Below are positions 10,421 to 17,790 of a stretch of 64,000 nt of DNA, one piece after another. Source of the DNA: Campylobacter concisus (GTDB lineage: Bacteria > Campylobacterota > Campylobacteria > Campylobacterales > Campylobacteraceae). The translations under genes and the position numbers were made by a program. The stretch lies in assembly GCF_003049085.1 (NCBI RefSeq), contig NZ_PIQX01000002.1:62001-126000 (forward strand), given 5' to 3'. The notes under the pieces were generated by a model that made no database searches, was not told where the DNA came from, and saw nothing but the letters and a program-made list of their open reading frames with translations. Position 1 is the stretch's first letter, and every line of letters starts with the position of its first letter.

Positions 10421-10989
10421 CCGTACTTTTTAGCGGTAGTGGCTCAAATTTAGAAGCGATACTTAAAAAAGTTCATAATCAAATTTTTAATGGTATAAAA
10501 ATCGAAGTTTGTCTTTGTATCTGCAACAAGCCAGGCGCATATGGCATAGAGCGCGCTAAGAAATTTGGGCTTGAGACGACGATAATAGAGAGTGCTAAAT
10601 TTAAAAATCGTGAGGAATTTGACGCTGCAGTTGTGGAGCAAATTTTAAAAAGCGGTGCCGAGCTAACAGTACTTGCTGGATTTATGAGGATATTAACTCC
10701 TGTTTTTACATCGAAGATAAAAGCCATAAATTTACATCCTTCTATACTGCCACTTTTTAAAGGTGCTCATGCGATAAAGGAGAGCTTTGAGAGCGATATG
10801 ATGATAGGTGGTGTGAGCGTGCACTACGTGAGCGAGGAGCTTGACGGAGGTAAACTCATCGCACAAAGAGCGTTTGAAAGAGAAGATGGTATGAGCTTAG
10901 AGGATTGGGAGAGCAAAATCCATGCGATAGAGCATGAAATTTTGCCTGATAGCATAATAAAAATTTTAACAAAGGAAGCAAATGTTTGA
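10402..10989 (+). CDS. purN: Phosphoribosylglycinamide formyltransferase
   Basis: PurN transfers a formyl group from 10-formyl-THF to GAR in purine synthesis. The N-terminal VLFSGSGSNLEAI phosphate loop, the catalytic Asn/His/Asp context (AGFMRILTPVF, INLHPSILPLFKGAHA, and VHYVSEELDGGKLI) are all present over 195 residues. The ATG is preceded by AAGGAG at 10392-10396, well inside the end of nnr. Its own end overlaps the start of terC by 8 bp, which keeps the run tightly packed. Confidence 0.95.
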   Translation: MLTKKIAVLFSGSGSNLEAILKKVHNQIFNGIKIEVCLCICNKPGAYGIERAKKFGLETTIIESAKFKNREEFDAAVVEQILKSGAELTVLAGFMRILTPVFTSKIKAINLHPSILPLFKGAHAIKESFESDMMIGGVSVHYVSEELDGGKLIAQRAFEREDGMSLEDWESKIHAIEHEILPDSIIKILTKEANV

Positions 10990-11704
10990 ATGGTTTAGTT
11001 CGCCAGAGGCGTGGATATCGCTACTTACGTTAACTGGCTTAGAGATAGTTTTAGGCATAGATAACATTATATTTATTGCTATTTTGGTAGGTAAGTTACC
11101 TCCAGAGCAGCGCGGTAGTGGTAGGATTGTTGGCTTAGGGCTAGCTATGGTGACTAGAATTTTACTTTTACTTTCATTGTTTTGGATCATGAAGCTTACG
11201 AAGCCACTCTTTACTATCGCAGAATTTAGCATAAGCGGCCGAGATTTGGTGCTTATACTGGGAGGTCTATTTTTACTTGTAAAATCAACCCTTGAAATAC
11301 ATTCTAGTGTTTCGGGTGAAGGCGAAGAGCATAAAAATAGTAAAAAATCACATGCAAATTTTTTGGTTATTGTAAGCGAGATAGCTGTTTTGGATATTGT
11401 TTTTTCTCTTGATAGTGTTATAACGGCTGTTGGAATGGCCGAGCATATAGAGATAATGATCATAGCTGTTATTTTAGCAGTTGGTGTAATGATGGTAGCG
11501 TCAAAAGGTATTTCTAATTTTGTAGATAATAACCCAACTATAAAAATTTTAGCACTTGCATTTTTGGTGCTTGTGGGCATGACGCTCGTTGCTGAAGGAT
11601 TAAGATTTCATATTCCAAAGGGATATATCTATTTTGCAATGGCATTTTCATTGGCAGTGGAAAGTATAAATATCTATGCTAAAAAGAAAGCAATAGCTAA
11701 ATAA
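10982..11704 (+). CDS. TerC family integral membrane protein
   Basis: The 240-residue protein has about seven hydrophobic segments and the TerC hallmarks: LEIVLGIDNIIFIAIL near the N-terminus and the repeated VLDIVFSLDSVITAVGM in the second half. The acidic residues in the two membrane motifs are thought to bind metal ions; recent work links the family to manganese export and loading of secreted metalloproteins. A His/Lys-rich loop lies between the halves. An AAGGAAG ribosome site precedes the ATG. The substrate here is not shown. Confidence 0.9.
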   Translation: MFEWFSSPEAWISLLTLTGLEIVLGIDNIIFIAILVGKLPPEQRGSGRIVGLGLAMVTRILLLLSLFWIMKLTKPLFTIAEFSISGRDLVLILGGLFLLVKSTLEIHSSVSGEGEEHKNSKKSHANFLVIVSEIAVLDIVFSLDSVITAVGMAEHIEIMIIAVILAVGVMMVASKGISNFVDNNPTIKILALAFLVLVGMTLVAEGLRFHIPKGYIYFAMAFSLAVESINIYAKKKAIAK

Positions 11705-12131
11705 TATTTTTACGATGATGAAAAAGCTAATGATATGATGGATAAAATGTTAATCAAAAAATTCTAGCCCGAAAAGATAAATCTGTTTAAATTTGAAGGT
11801 AAAATTTTGATAAGCATAAAATGCATAATAGATAATAAGTTGATATTTATTCCTTTGTAATATTAGTTAAAATATTCGTGCCAGGATACTTAAAAATCCG
11901 TGAAATAAAGGTCATGCTTTATGGTTGGGTAATAAGATAGAGAAGCACAAAAAGCTTGCTTGTGTAAAAATTAAGTATTTGGTGAAGTATTAATTAATAT
12001 TTTTGATTGAATTATTTTTTATATATAATTTCTATTAATTTAAGTGTTTTTTAATTGACTTTATAAAAAAAACAAGTTAAAATGCGACTTTTTAATGAGG
12101 TAGTGGCATAAACTTACAAACACGACTCAGG
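11705..12131. other. 427-bp gap before the tRNA genes
   Basis: The frame of the TerC gene continues after its stop with a protein-like stretch (FYDDEKANDMMDKMLIKKF, then a TAG at 11765-11767, then a further open part to about 11864). No start codon or ribosome site makes this a convincing gene. The rest is AT-rich, with the tRNA promoter at its right end. Confidence 0.35.
12055..12083 (+). promoter_or_regulatory. Sigma70 promoter of the first tRNA unit
   Basis: TTGACT (12055-12060) and TAAAAT (12078-12083) are separated by exactly 17 bp, 49 bp before the first tRNA. A near-consensus -35 is uncommon in Campylobacter and suits a strong stable-RNA promoter. Confidence 0.7.
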
Positions 12132-12209
12132 CGGGGTGTAGCGCAGTCTGGTTAGCGCATCTGGTTTGGGACCAGAGGGCCGAAGGTTCGAATCCTTTCA
12201 CCCCGACCA
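12132..12209 (+). tRNA. tRNA-Pro (TGG)
   Basis: The cloverleaf is complete: acceptor CGGGGTG pairs with CACCCCG, the anticodon stem CTGGT/ACCAG encloses TTGGG with anticodon TGG, and the TTCGAAT T-loop is present. CCA is encoded. It is first in a five-tRNA unit. Confidence 0.96.
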
Positions 12210-12217
12210 TGTTAAAT

Positions 12218-12295
12218 GGTGAGTGTAGCTCAGTCGGTTAGAGCATCAGATTGTGGTCCTGAGGGTCGTGGGTTCGATTCCCATCACTCACCCCA
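12218..12295 (+). tRNA. tRNA-His (GTG)
   Basis: The acceptor GTGAGTG pairs with CACTCAC. The extra G at 12218 pairs with C73, the identity element of tRNA-His. The anticodon GTG sits in TTGTGGT. CCA is encoded. Confidence 0.96.
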
Positions 12296-12301
12296 TTTTG
12301 G

Positions 12302-12378
12302 GCGCTCGTAGCTCAATTGGATAGAGCGACAGACTTCGGATCTGTAGGTTATGGGTTCGACTCCTATCGGGCGCGCCA
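12302..12378 (+). tRNA. tRNA-Arg (TCG)
   Basis: The acceptor GCGCTCG pairs with CGGGCGC (one T-G). The stem ACAGA/TCTGT encloses loop CTTCGGA, anticodon TCG, reading CGA. CCA is encoded. Confidence 0.95.
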
Positions 12379-12393
12379 CTTAAAATACTTTAT

Positions 12394-12470
12394 GCGCTCA
12401 TAGCTCAGCTGGATAGAGCAACGGCCTTCTAAGCCGTAGGCCTCAGGTTCGAATCCTGATGGGCGTACCA
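12394..12470 (+). tRNA. tRNA-Arg (TCT)
   Basis: The stem ACGGC/GCCGT encloses CTTCTAA, anticodon TCT, reading AGA, the main Arg codon in this AT-rich genome. The acceptor GCGCTCA pairs with TGGGCGT with a G-T pair at position 1-72. CCA is encoded. Confidence 0.94.
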
Positions 12471-12485
12471 CTTTATTATTGTTGT

Positions 12486-12570
12486 GCGGATGTGGTGAAA
12501 TTGGCAGACACGCCAGACTTAGGATCTGGTGCCCCACGGCGTGAAGGTTCAAGTCCTTTCATCCGCACCA
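12486..12570 (+). tRNA. tRNA-Leu (TAG)
   Basis: This is a class II tRNA with a long variable arm (TGCCCCACGGCGT). The acceptor GCGGATG pairs with CATCCGC, and the stem CCAGA/TCTGG encloses CTTAGGA with anticodon TAG. CCA is encoded. It ends the first tRNA unit. Confidence 0.96.
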
Positions 12571-12645
12571 TTCTTTTTTATTATTTAAAATAATCTTATA
12601 TAATCAGCATTTATTGTAGAAAATATTAGATATTTTTCTTGTTTC

Positions 12646-12674
12646 TTGACATGTAATAATGTTTTTTGTATAAT
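12646..12674 (+). promoter_or_regulatory. Perfect-consensus sigma70 promoter of the second tRNA unit
   Basis: TTGACA (12646-12651) and TATAAT (12669-12674) are both exact consensus, with a 17-bp spacer, ending 22 bp before tRNA-Lys. Campylobacter promoters rarely have such a -35 box. Confidence 0.8.
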
Positions 12675-12696
12675 CTCAATTCTTTTTTAAATAAAT

Positions 12697-12772
12697 GTCT
12701 TGCTAGCTCAGTCGGTAGAGCATCTCACTTTTAATGAGGGGGCCGTTGGTTCGAATCCAACGCAGGACACCA
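12697..12772 (+). tRNA. tRNA-Lys (TTT)
   Basis: The acceptor GTCTTGC pairs with GCAGGAC. The stem TCTCA/TGAGG encloses CTTTTAA, anticodon TTT. CCA is encoded. It opens the second tRNA unit. Confidence 0.95.
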
Positions 12773-12785
12773 TTTTTGGGTTTAT

Positions 12786-12861
12786 GACCCTTTCGTCTAG
12801 TGGCTCAGGACTCTACTTTCTCTGTGTAGAAACAGAGGTTCAAATCCTCTAAGGGTCGCCA
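12786..12861 (+). tRNA. tRNA-Glu-like, odd anticodon arm (apparent CTC)
   Basis: The acceptor GACCCTT pairs with AAGGGTC. The D-arm GTCTAG...GGAC and the four-base variable loop resemble bacterial tRNA-Glu. Counting from both sides gives stem CTACT/TGTAG with a T31-T39 mismatch, so the loop is effectively nine bases, and anticodon CTC with T37. From its place after tRNA-Lys(TTT) one would expect Glu(TTC). The anticodon call is therefore uncertain. CCA is encoded. Confidence 0.75.
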
Positions 12862-12879
12862 GATATTTTTTAAATTTTA

Positions 12880-12955
12880 GGTCGCTTAGCTCAGTTGGTA
12901 GAGCGCCACCCTTACAAGGTGGATGTCATAAGTTCGAGTCTTATAGCGACCACCA
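12880..12955 (+). tRNA. tRNA-Val (TAC)
   Basis: The acceptor GGTCGCT pairs with AGCGACC. The stem CCACC/GGTGG encloses CTTACAA, anticodon TAC. CCA is encoded. Confidence 0.96.
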
Positions 12956-12963
12956 TTTTAGGT

Positions 12964-13040
12964 GCAGCGGTAGTTCAGTTGGTTAGAATGCCGCCCTGTC
13001 ACGGCGGAGGTCGCGGGTTCGAGCCCCGTCCGCTGCGCCA
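12964..13040 (+). tRNA. tRNA-Asp (GTC)
   Basis: The acceptor GCAGCGG pairs with CCGCTGC. The stem CCGCC/GGCGG encloses CTGTCAC, anticodon GTC. CCA is encoded. Confidence 0.96.
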
Positions 13041-13161
13041 TCTATTAAACCTTAGGTTAAGGTTATGTCTCATAGAGCACCCATTATTGAGTGTCAAATT
13101 AAATTTTAAGATTATAAGTTCTAAGATAACACTTTAAGATTTATTATTACTATTTAATCTT

Positions 13162-13237
13162 GCCTCGTTAGCTCAGTTGGTAGAGCATATCACTCTTAAT
13201 GATGGGGTCGTAGGTTCGAGGCCTACACGGGGCACCA
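13162..13237 (+). tRNA. tRNA-Lys (CTT)
   Basis: The acceptor GCCTCGT pairs with ACGGGGC. The stem TATCA/TGATG encloses CTCTTAA, anticodon CTT, reading AAG. CCA is encoded. It lies 121 bp after tRNA-Asp, so it may have its own promoter, which I could not place. Confidence 0.93.
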
Positions 13238-13245
13238 TCCATTTT

Positions 13246-13320
13246 GGCCCATTCGTCTAGCGGTTAGGACACCAGCCTCTCACGTTGGTAACACGAGTTC
13301 GAGTCTCGTATGGGTCACCA
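13246..13320 (+). tRNA. tRNA-Glu (CTC)
   Basis: The acceptor GGCCCAT pairs with ATGGGTC (G-T at 2-71). The D-arm GTCTAG...GGAC is of the Glu type. The stem CCAGC/GTTGG encloses CTCTCAC, anticodon CTC, reading GAG. CCA is encoded. T-rich DNA follows, without a hairpin. Confidence 0.9.
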
Positions 13321-13901
13321 TTTTTCTAATCCTTTTTTCTTTTTAATTTGTTACACAGAAATTTTTATAGAAAATTTCTTAAAAATGTATACTTATTTGC
13401 TTAGCGAATTGCTATTAAAAACGTAAAACCAATTTTTATAATGTTGTGCTTAATGAGTGTGTATTAAGCGATAAATTCTAGAAGTTAGCTTGTAGTAAGC
13501 TAAAAAATCTTTATAAATATAATAAAAGTACATCATAGAAACGTGATTACATAGCGTTACAAGTTTTTTGCTTTGATCTATTGGACAAAAAACTTATAAA
13601 CATTTTTAATTTTTAAGCTTATAAAACATAAAACAGCTATATTTGGTAATAAAATGGCCAATTCTCTTGTTTATTAGAAAGGTACTTAAAATTTTTAAGA
13701 TCATACCAGCCAGGATCCATGCGTAAAAATATATTAAGGCTTACGATAAAATATAGCTCTTTTTATAATATAAAGAGCATTTGATGGCAATGTAAAAATA
13801 TTAAAGACGCAATTATAAAGAAAGCTCAACTTAAATAGCAAAAATAAAGGTTAAAATTTAAGCTCAAATATAAAACTAGCAAACAAGCTATTTCTTTGTA
13901 T
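13321..13901. other. 581-bp gap with inverted repeats
   Basis: No gene is visible. Three small hairpins can be formed: TTAGCTT/AAGCTAA around 13487-13506, a perfect 10-bp pair AAGTTTTTTG (13561-13570) and CAAAAAACTT (13586-13595), and GCTCTTT/AAAGAGC (13756-13778). They could be terminators or parts of a small RNA; none has a clear T tract after it. Confidence 0.4.
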
Positions 13902-16277
13902 TTAGTTTTTGCCTATCATATCAAGCTTAGCTTTGCAAGCATCTTTATACGGGCTTACAAAATTTGAGTCAGAGCACTCATTTAAATAAGTCCTAGCTAA
14001 CTTAAACTGCTTTTGTCTTATATAAATTTCGCTTATCAAATTTAAAGCGTGTAAGCGGTCTTCTGGCTCAAGCTTCATGTTTAGTATAAATTTCGCCTCA
14101 TCAAGCGCCTCACCTAGGTTATCTGTCTTTAGTAAAGCTTCTGAGTAGTTAAAATTTATCTTTGGCGAAAATGTATTTATCCTAGCTTTTATTTGTAGTT
14201 CAAGAGCTTTTTTGGCATACGTTGTAGCGATGGCGTAGTCATTACTTTTCATCGCATAGTCACTTATGGCTGTATATGCTTCGATAATCTTAAAGTCTTG
14301 GCCTCTTAGCTGCTCAATCGCGCTAATGGTTGAGATCGCCTCCGTAAAGCGTTTTAATGCAAGCAATGAGTAAAACCTATCAAAAAGAGATGGTGTTGGA
14401 TCTGAGTATTCGACTGATGAGCCAAGTGAAAGTGCGTCATTTGCGGCAATGATCGCATGCTCGTAGTCTTTATTTTTATATAAAATTTTGCTCAAATTTA
14501 CCAGCCACTCGACCCTATCTTCTAAATTTTCATCTTTTGCATGAGCTTTTGCGAGCTCAAGCGCATCGTTATAGCGAGCCGTTCTGTAATAGCAATTAAA
14601 GAGCTTAAATTGTGGTAATGAGATTTTGTTTATATCGTAGTTTTCAAGTAAATTTATAACAGCTGTACAATCATCTTTTATAAAATACTCTTTTGTAAGC
14701 TCTAGCGCAGCCTCATTTATCAGCTCCATTGCCTTACTTAAATTTCCATCTTTTGCCATGGTTTTGTAAGATAGTGCATCGGAGAATTTACGCTCTTTAA
14801 TATCCAGCTCAAGCTCGCTTATTAGAGCCTTTTGGCTAATATTTGTCCCGGCATATTTTTCAATTAGCTCTTTGTATCTAGCATGAAGTGCAGTAGCATT
14901 TTTATCCTTTTCTTCAAAAAATAATCCATCTTTTGCCTTGGTGACTTCATCGATATAATCACCATATTTAAACTCTGTCTCATATCTATTTAAGTATTCG
15001 TATGCTTTTTTCTCATCTTTTGTTTTGGCTAGATTGAGTGCTAAATTTTTTAAAGCAACTTCATAAAAATCTTTCGTCCTATCGCTATTATTTATCAAAA
15101 TTTCATAAATTTTAGCAGCCACATCAGGCATATCTTTACTTGCAAATGTGGTTGCAAGATTCATTGACTTTGTTGGGTTATTCATAAAAAATTTTTCATT
15201 CGCATTTGCGATTTTTAGTATAAATTTCTTTGCTTCATCAAATTTTTCTTTATCGATATTTGCATCAGCTAGGCTTAGTGCTGCTCTACTTGCAAGGTCG
15301 ATGTCGTTTGTGGAGTAAAGCACTTTTTCATAGTCTTTTAGCGCCTCCTTTTGTCTGCCTATTTTGTAGAGATAATCAGCGTAATCAAGCGCTGCAAGTT
15401 TCGTAAATTTTGAGTTTGCATGCTCTTCGTTTAAGATATCAAGCATATATTTTGCATCACTTGCGATGCTATCTTTTAGGTAGGCTCTAGCGATTAGATA
15501 TAGCACTTCTGGATAGTTTTCATCAGATGGAAATTTTCTGATCCAAGCCCTACCTTCGCTTACGATATCTTTTGGCTCAATCTCTTCAAACTCATTTTTT
15601 GTCTCAAAAATTTTATCAAGAGCCCTTAGACGAAATAGTAAAAATTCACTTGAAAAAAGGCTATTTGGATGCCTTTTTATCGCTGTTTGAGTATCTTTTA
15701 CTACATTTTCATAAGCGCCCTTTTCATAAGCTCGTTTTATGCTTATATAGATATCAATGTCATTACTATCAAGCCCAGCAATAGGAGCTTTGTTAAGATC
15801 AAGCGCTCCGATACTAGGATTTAGCATATCTTTAAAATCAGGTTTAAAATTTAGCCCAGACTTTCTCTTATTATTTTCACTGAGTGAAGTATCTATGATT
15901 ATGCTAAAGTGTTTTGAAATGGTTGTTTTTGGGCTATCTTGTACGTTTTGGCTACTATAAAGCTCAGTTTTTATATTTAGCAGTTTTGACGGTGCTTTTG
16001 GCATTATGACGATAAAAAGCTTGCCATCTTGCTTTTTATATTTTATATCCATTAATGGCAGTGTCGTATCTTCAATTTTTGGCAAAATTTCATCATCAAG
16101 CATGCAGACATAGCGTTTGGTGTCGTAAGCTAAAATTTGCTCCACGCATTCAAATTCTTGCTCATCACTTAGCTGAAGAACGCTATAAGGTTTATCACCA
16201 TTTGCGCCGCTATTTAGGCTAAGATTAAAAGCGGTTAGATAAAGCGGAAAAAATAAAATAATTAAGAGCTTTTTCAT
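13902..16277 (-). CDS. pflA: Paralysed-flagella protein PflA, periplasmic TPR-like
   Basis: The 791-residue protein begins with a signal peptide (MKKLLIILFFPLYLTAF) and is then almost wholly helical, with many TPR/Sel1-like repeats (for example SKFTKLAALDYADYLYKIGR, FKLARTYLNEC). PflA in C. jejuni is a periplasmic scaffold of the flagellar motor needed for rotation but not assembly. Its length there (788 as I recall) and place right after nuoN match. I start at the ATG at 16277; the frame extends 18 codons further, but those overlap the end of nuoN and lack a signal peptide. Cysteines are present near the C-terminus. Confidence 0.88.
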   Translation of the reverse strand: MKKLLIILFFPLYLTAFNLSLNSGANGDKPYSVLQLSDEQEFECVEQILAYDTKRYVCMLDDEILPKIEDTTLPLMDIKYKKQDGKLFIVIMPKAPSKLLNIKTELYSSQNVQDSPKTTISKHFSIIIDTSLSENNKRKSGLNFKPDFKDMLNPSIGALDLNKAPIAGLDSNDIDIYISIKRAYEKGAYENVVKDTQTAIKRHPNSLFSSEFLLFRLRALDKIFETKNEFEEIEPKDIVSEGRAWIRKFPSDENYPEVLYLIARAYLKDSIASDAKYMLDILNEEHANSKFTKLAALDYADYLYKIGRQKEALKDYEKVLYSTNDIDLASRAALSLADANIDKEKFDEAKKFILKIANANEKFFMNNPTKSMNLATTFASKDMPDVAAKIYEILINNSDRTKDFYEVALKNLALNLAKTKDEKKAYEYLNRYETEFKYGDYIDEVTKAKDGLFFEEKDKNATALHARYKELIEKYAGTNISQKALISELELDIKERKFSDALSYKTMAKDGNLSKAMELINEAALELTKEYFIKDDCTAVINLLENYDINKISLPQFKLFNCYYRTARYNDALELAKAHAKDENLEDRVEWLVNLSKILYKNKDYEHAIIAANDALSLGSSVEYSDPTPSLFDRFYSLLALKRFTEAISTISAIEQLRGQDFKIIEAYTAISDYAMKSNDYAIATTYAKKALELQIKARINTFSPKINFNYSEALLKTDNLGEALDEAKFILNMKLEPEDRLHALNLISEIYIRQKQFKLARTYLNECSDSNFVSPYKDACKAKLDMIGKN

Positions 16278-16299
16278 GCCGCAATTATAGTTAAATTTT

Positions 16300-17790
16300 C
16301 TAAAATCCTGAAGCAAAGACAAAATGCTCAATAAATTCCAAAATCGCTCCAGAAAATAAAAACGAAAAGGCCGTTCCAGCTACCGCAATGCCAACAATTA
16401 CTTTTAATGCCATCGAGATATTTGCGGTGTAGAGATTTTTATCTTTTACGATTGGCTCTTTTAAAAACATAAAGACGATTAGCTTTAAATAGTAATAAAT
16501 CGCAATGGCAGAATTTATCATGATTATAACGCTAAGTACGATATAACCAGACTTGATAAGCGATGAAACAAGTATCATTTTGCCCCAAAAGACGCTAAAA
16601 GGCGGAATGCCAGCAAGGGCGATCATAAAAATTCCCATTATCACGGCATAGCTTGGTAAAATTTTTATAAGCCCTGAAAATTTCTCAAATGGATGCTTAA
16701 AGCGCTTATCCCAGCAGACCACATCGTCGCACCTTGCGACCCAGAGCATAGAAAATGCGCCCAAATTTGCAAACAAAAACATAATCCAATAAAAAAATAA
16801 GGCGACATTTGCCTCGTGAGAATTTGCCACAAGTGCACAAAGCACGACACCAGCGTGAGCTATGGAGCTAAAAGCAAGCATCCTTTTTACGTCTTTTTGC
16901 ACTAGCGCCATGATGTTTGCAAGGCTCATCGTAAGCACGGCGATGATGTAGAGCATATCTTTTATCCATGAGATTTGTGAGCTCTCAAGCATCGCGAAAA
17001 TTCTTAACGCAACGATAAAAGCTGCCACCTTTGGCACGATCGACATATAGCCTGCTAGTGGGGCATTTGAACCTTCATAAACGTCTGGGATCCATGTGTG
17101 AAATGGTATGAGTGAGAGCTTAAAACCAATGGCTGAGGCGATGAAAACGCAGCCAAGCAAAATGATCAAATTTTGATTTAGGCTAAGATCTTTTATCACA
17201 ATGCCGATACGAGCGATGTCTATTGAGTTTGTCGCTAGATAAAACATCGCTATCGCCATCGCAAAAAAGCCAGCCGAGAGCGAGCCCATAGCAAAGTATT
17301 TAATGGCAGCTTCTACGCTTTTTGCCTTATTATGAAGGGCGATTAGGGTGTAGAGGCAAAGCGAGCTGATCTCAAGGCCTAAAAAGATGATGAGTAGGTT
17401 ATTTGAGCTCACCATAAATAAAAATCCAGCGATCATAAACAAAAATAGCGCGTAATACTCATAAATTTTGTACTCAAAATACTCTTTTGTGCTAAGTGCG
17501 AGTGGGATAAAAAGGGCTGAGGCGATTAGGATGATGACTTGAGAGATGACCGAAACGCCATCGACTAAAAGCATATCCCAAAAGCTAAGGCTAAGACCGT
17601 TAAAATCAAGTATTAGACCCAAATTTACAAATATTGCGATGATACAAAATACGCAGTAGAAATTTCTCGAAAGGTCTTTTTTTATAGTGCCAACGATTAA
17701 GATAAAAAGCGCAAAGATTATCATACTAAGCATCGGAGCAACTGAAGATAAAGAAATTTCTTTAAGGTCTAAAAAGGCTATTTCGTTCAT
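16300..17790 (-). CDS. nuoN: NADH-quinone oxidoreductase subunit N
   Basis: NuoN is one of the three antiporter-like, proton-pumping membrane subunits of complex I. The 496-residue chain has about 14 hydrophobic segments and the family core (GFKLSLIPFHTWIPDVYEGSNAPLAGY is interrupted here for length; key Lys and His are in that segment), then KDVKRMLAFSSIAHAG. It is the last nuo gene; its ATG overlaps nuoM by 4 bp. Confidence 0.96.
   Translation of the reverse strand: MNEIAFLDLKEISLSSVAPMLSMIIFALFILIVGTIKKDLSRNFYCVFCIIAIFVNLGLILDFNGLSLSFWDMLLVDGVSVISQVIILIASALFIPLALSTKEYFEYKIYEYYALFLFMIAGFLFMVSSNNLLIIFLGLEISSLCLYTLIALHNKAKSVEAAIKYFAMGSLSAGFFAMAIAMFYLATNSIDIARIGIVIKDLSLNQNLIILLGCVFIASAIGFKLSLIPFHTWIPDVYEGSNAPLAGYMSIVPKVAAFIVALRIFAMLESSQISWIKDMLYIIAVLTMSLANIMALVQKDVKRMLAFSSIAHAGVVLCALVANSHEANVALFFYWIMFLFANLGAFSMLWVARCDDVVCWDKRFKHPFEKFSGLIKILPSYAVIMGIFMIALAGIPPFSVFWGKMILVSSLIKSGYIVLSVIIMINSAIAIYYYLKLIVFMFLKEPIVKDKNLYTANISMALKVIVGIAVAGTAFSFLFSGAILEFIEHFVFASGF

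Noticed and set aside
12364-13137. Open frames across the tRNA genes
   Set aside because: They cover complete cloverleafs with encoded CCA and have no ribosome site; tRNA genes explain the DNA.
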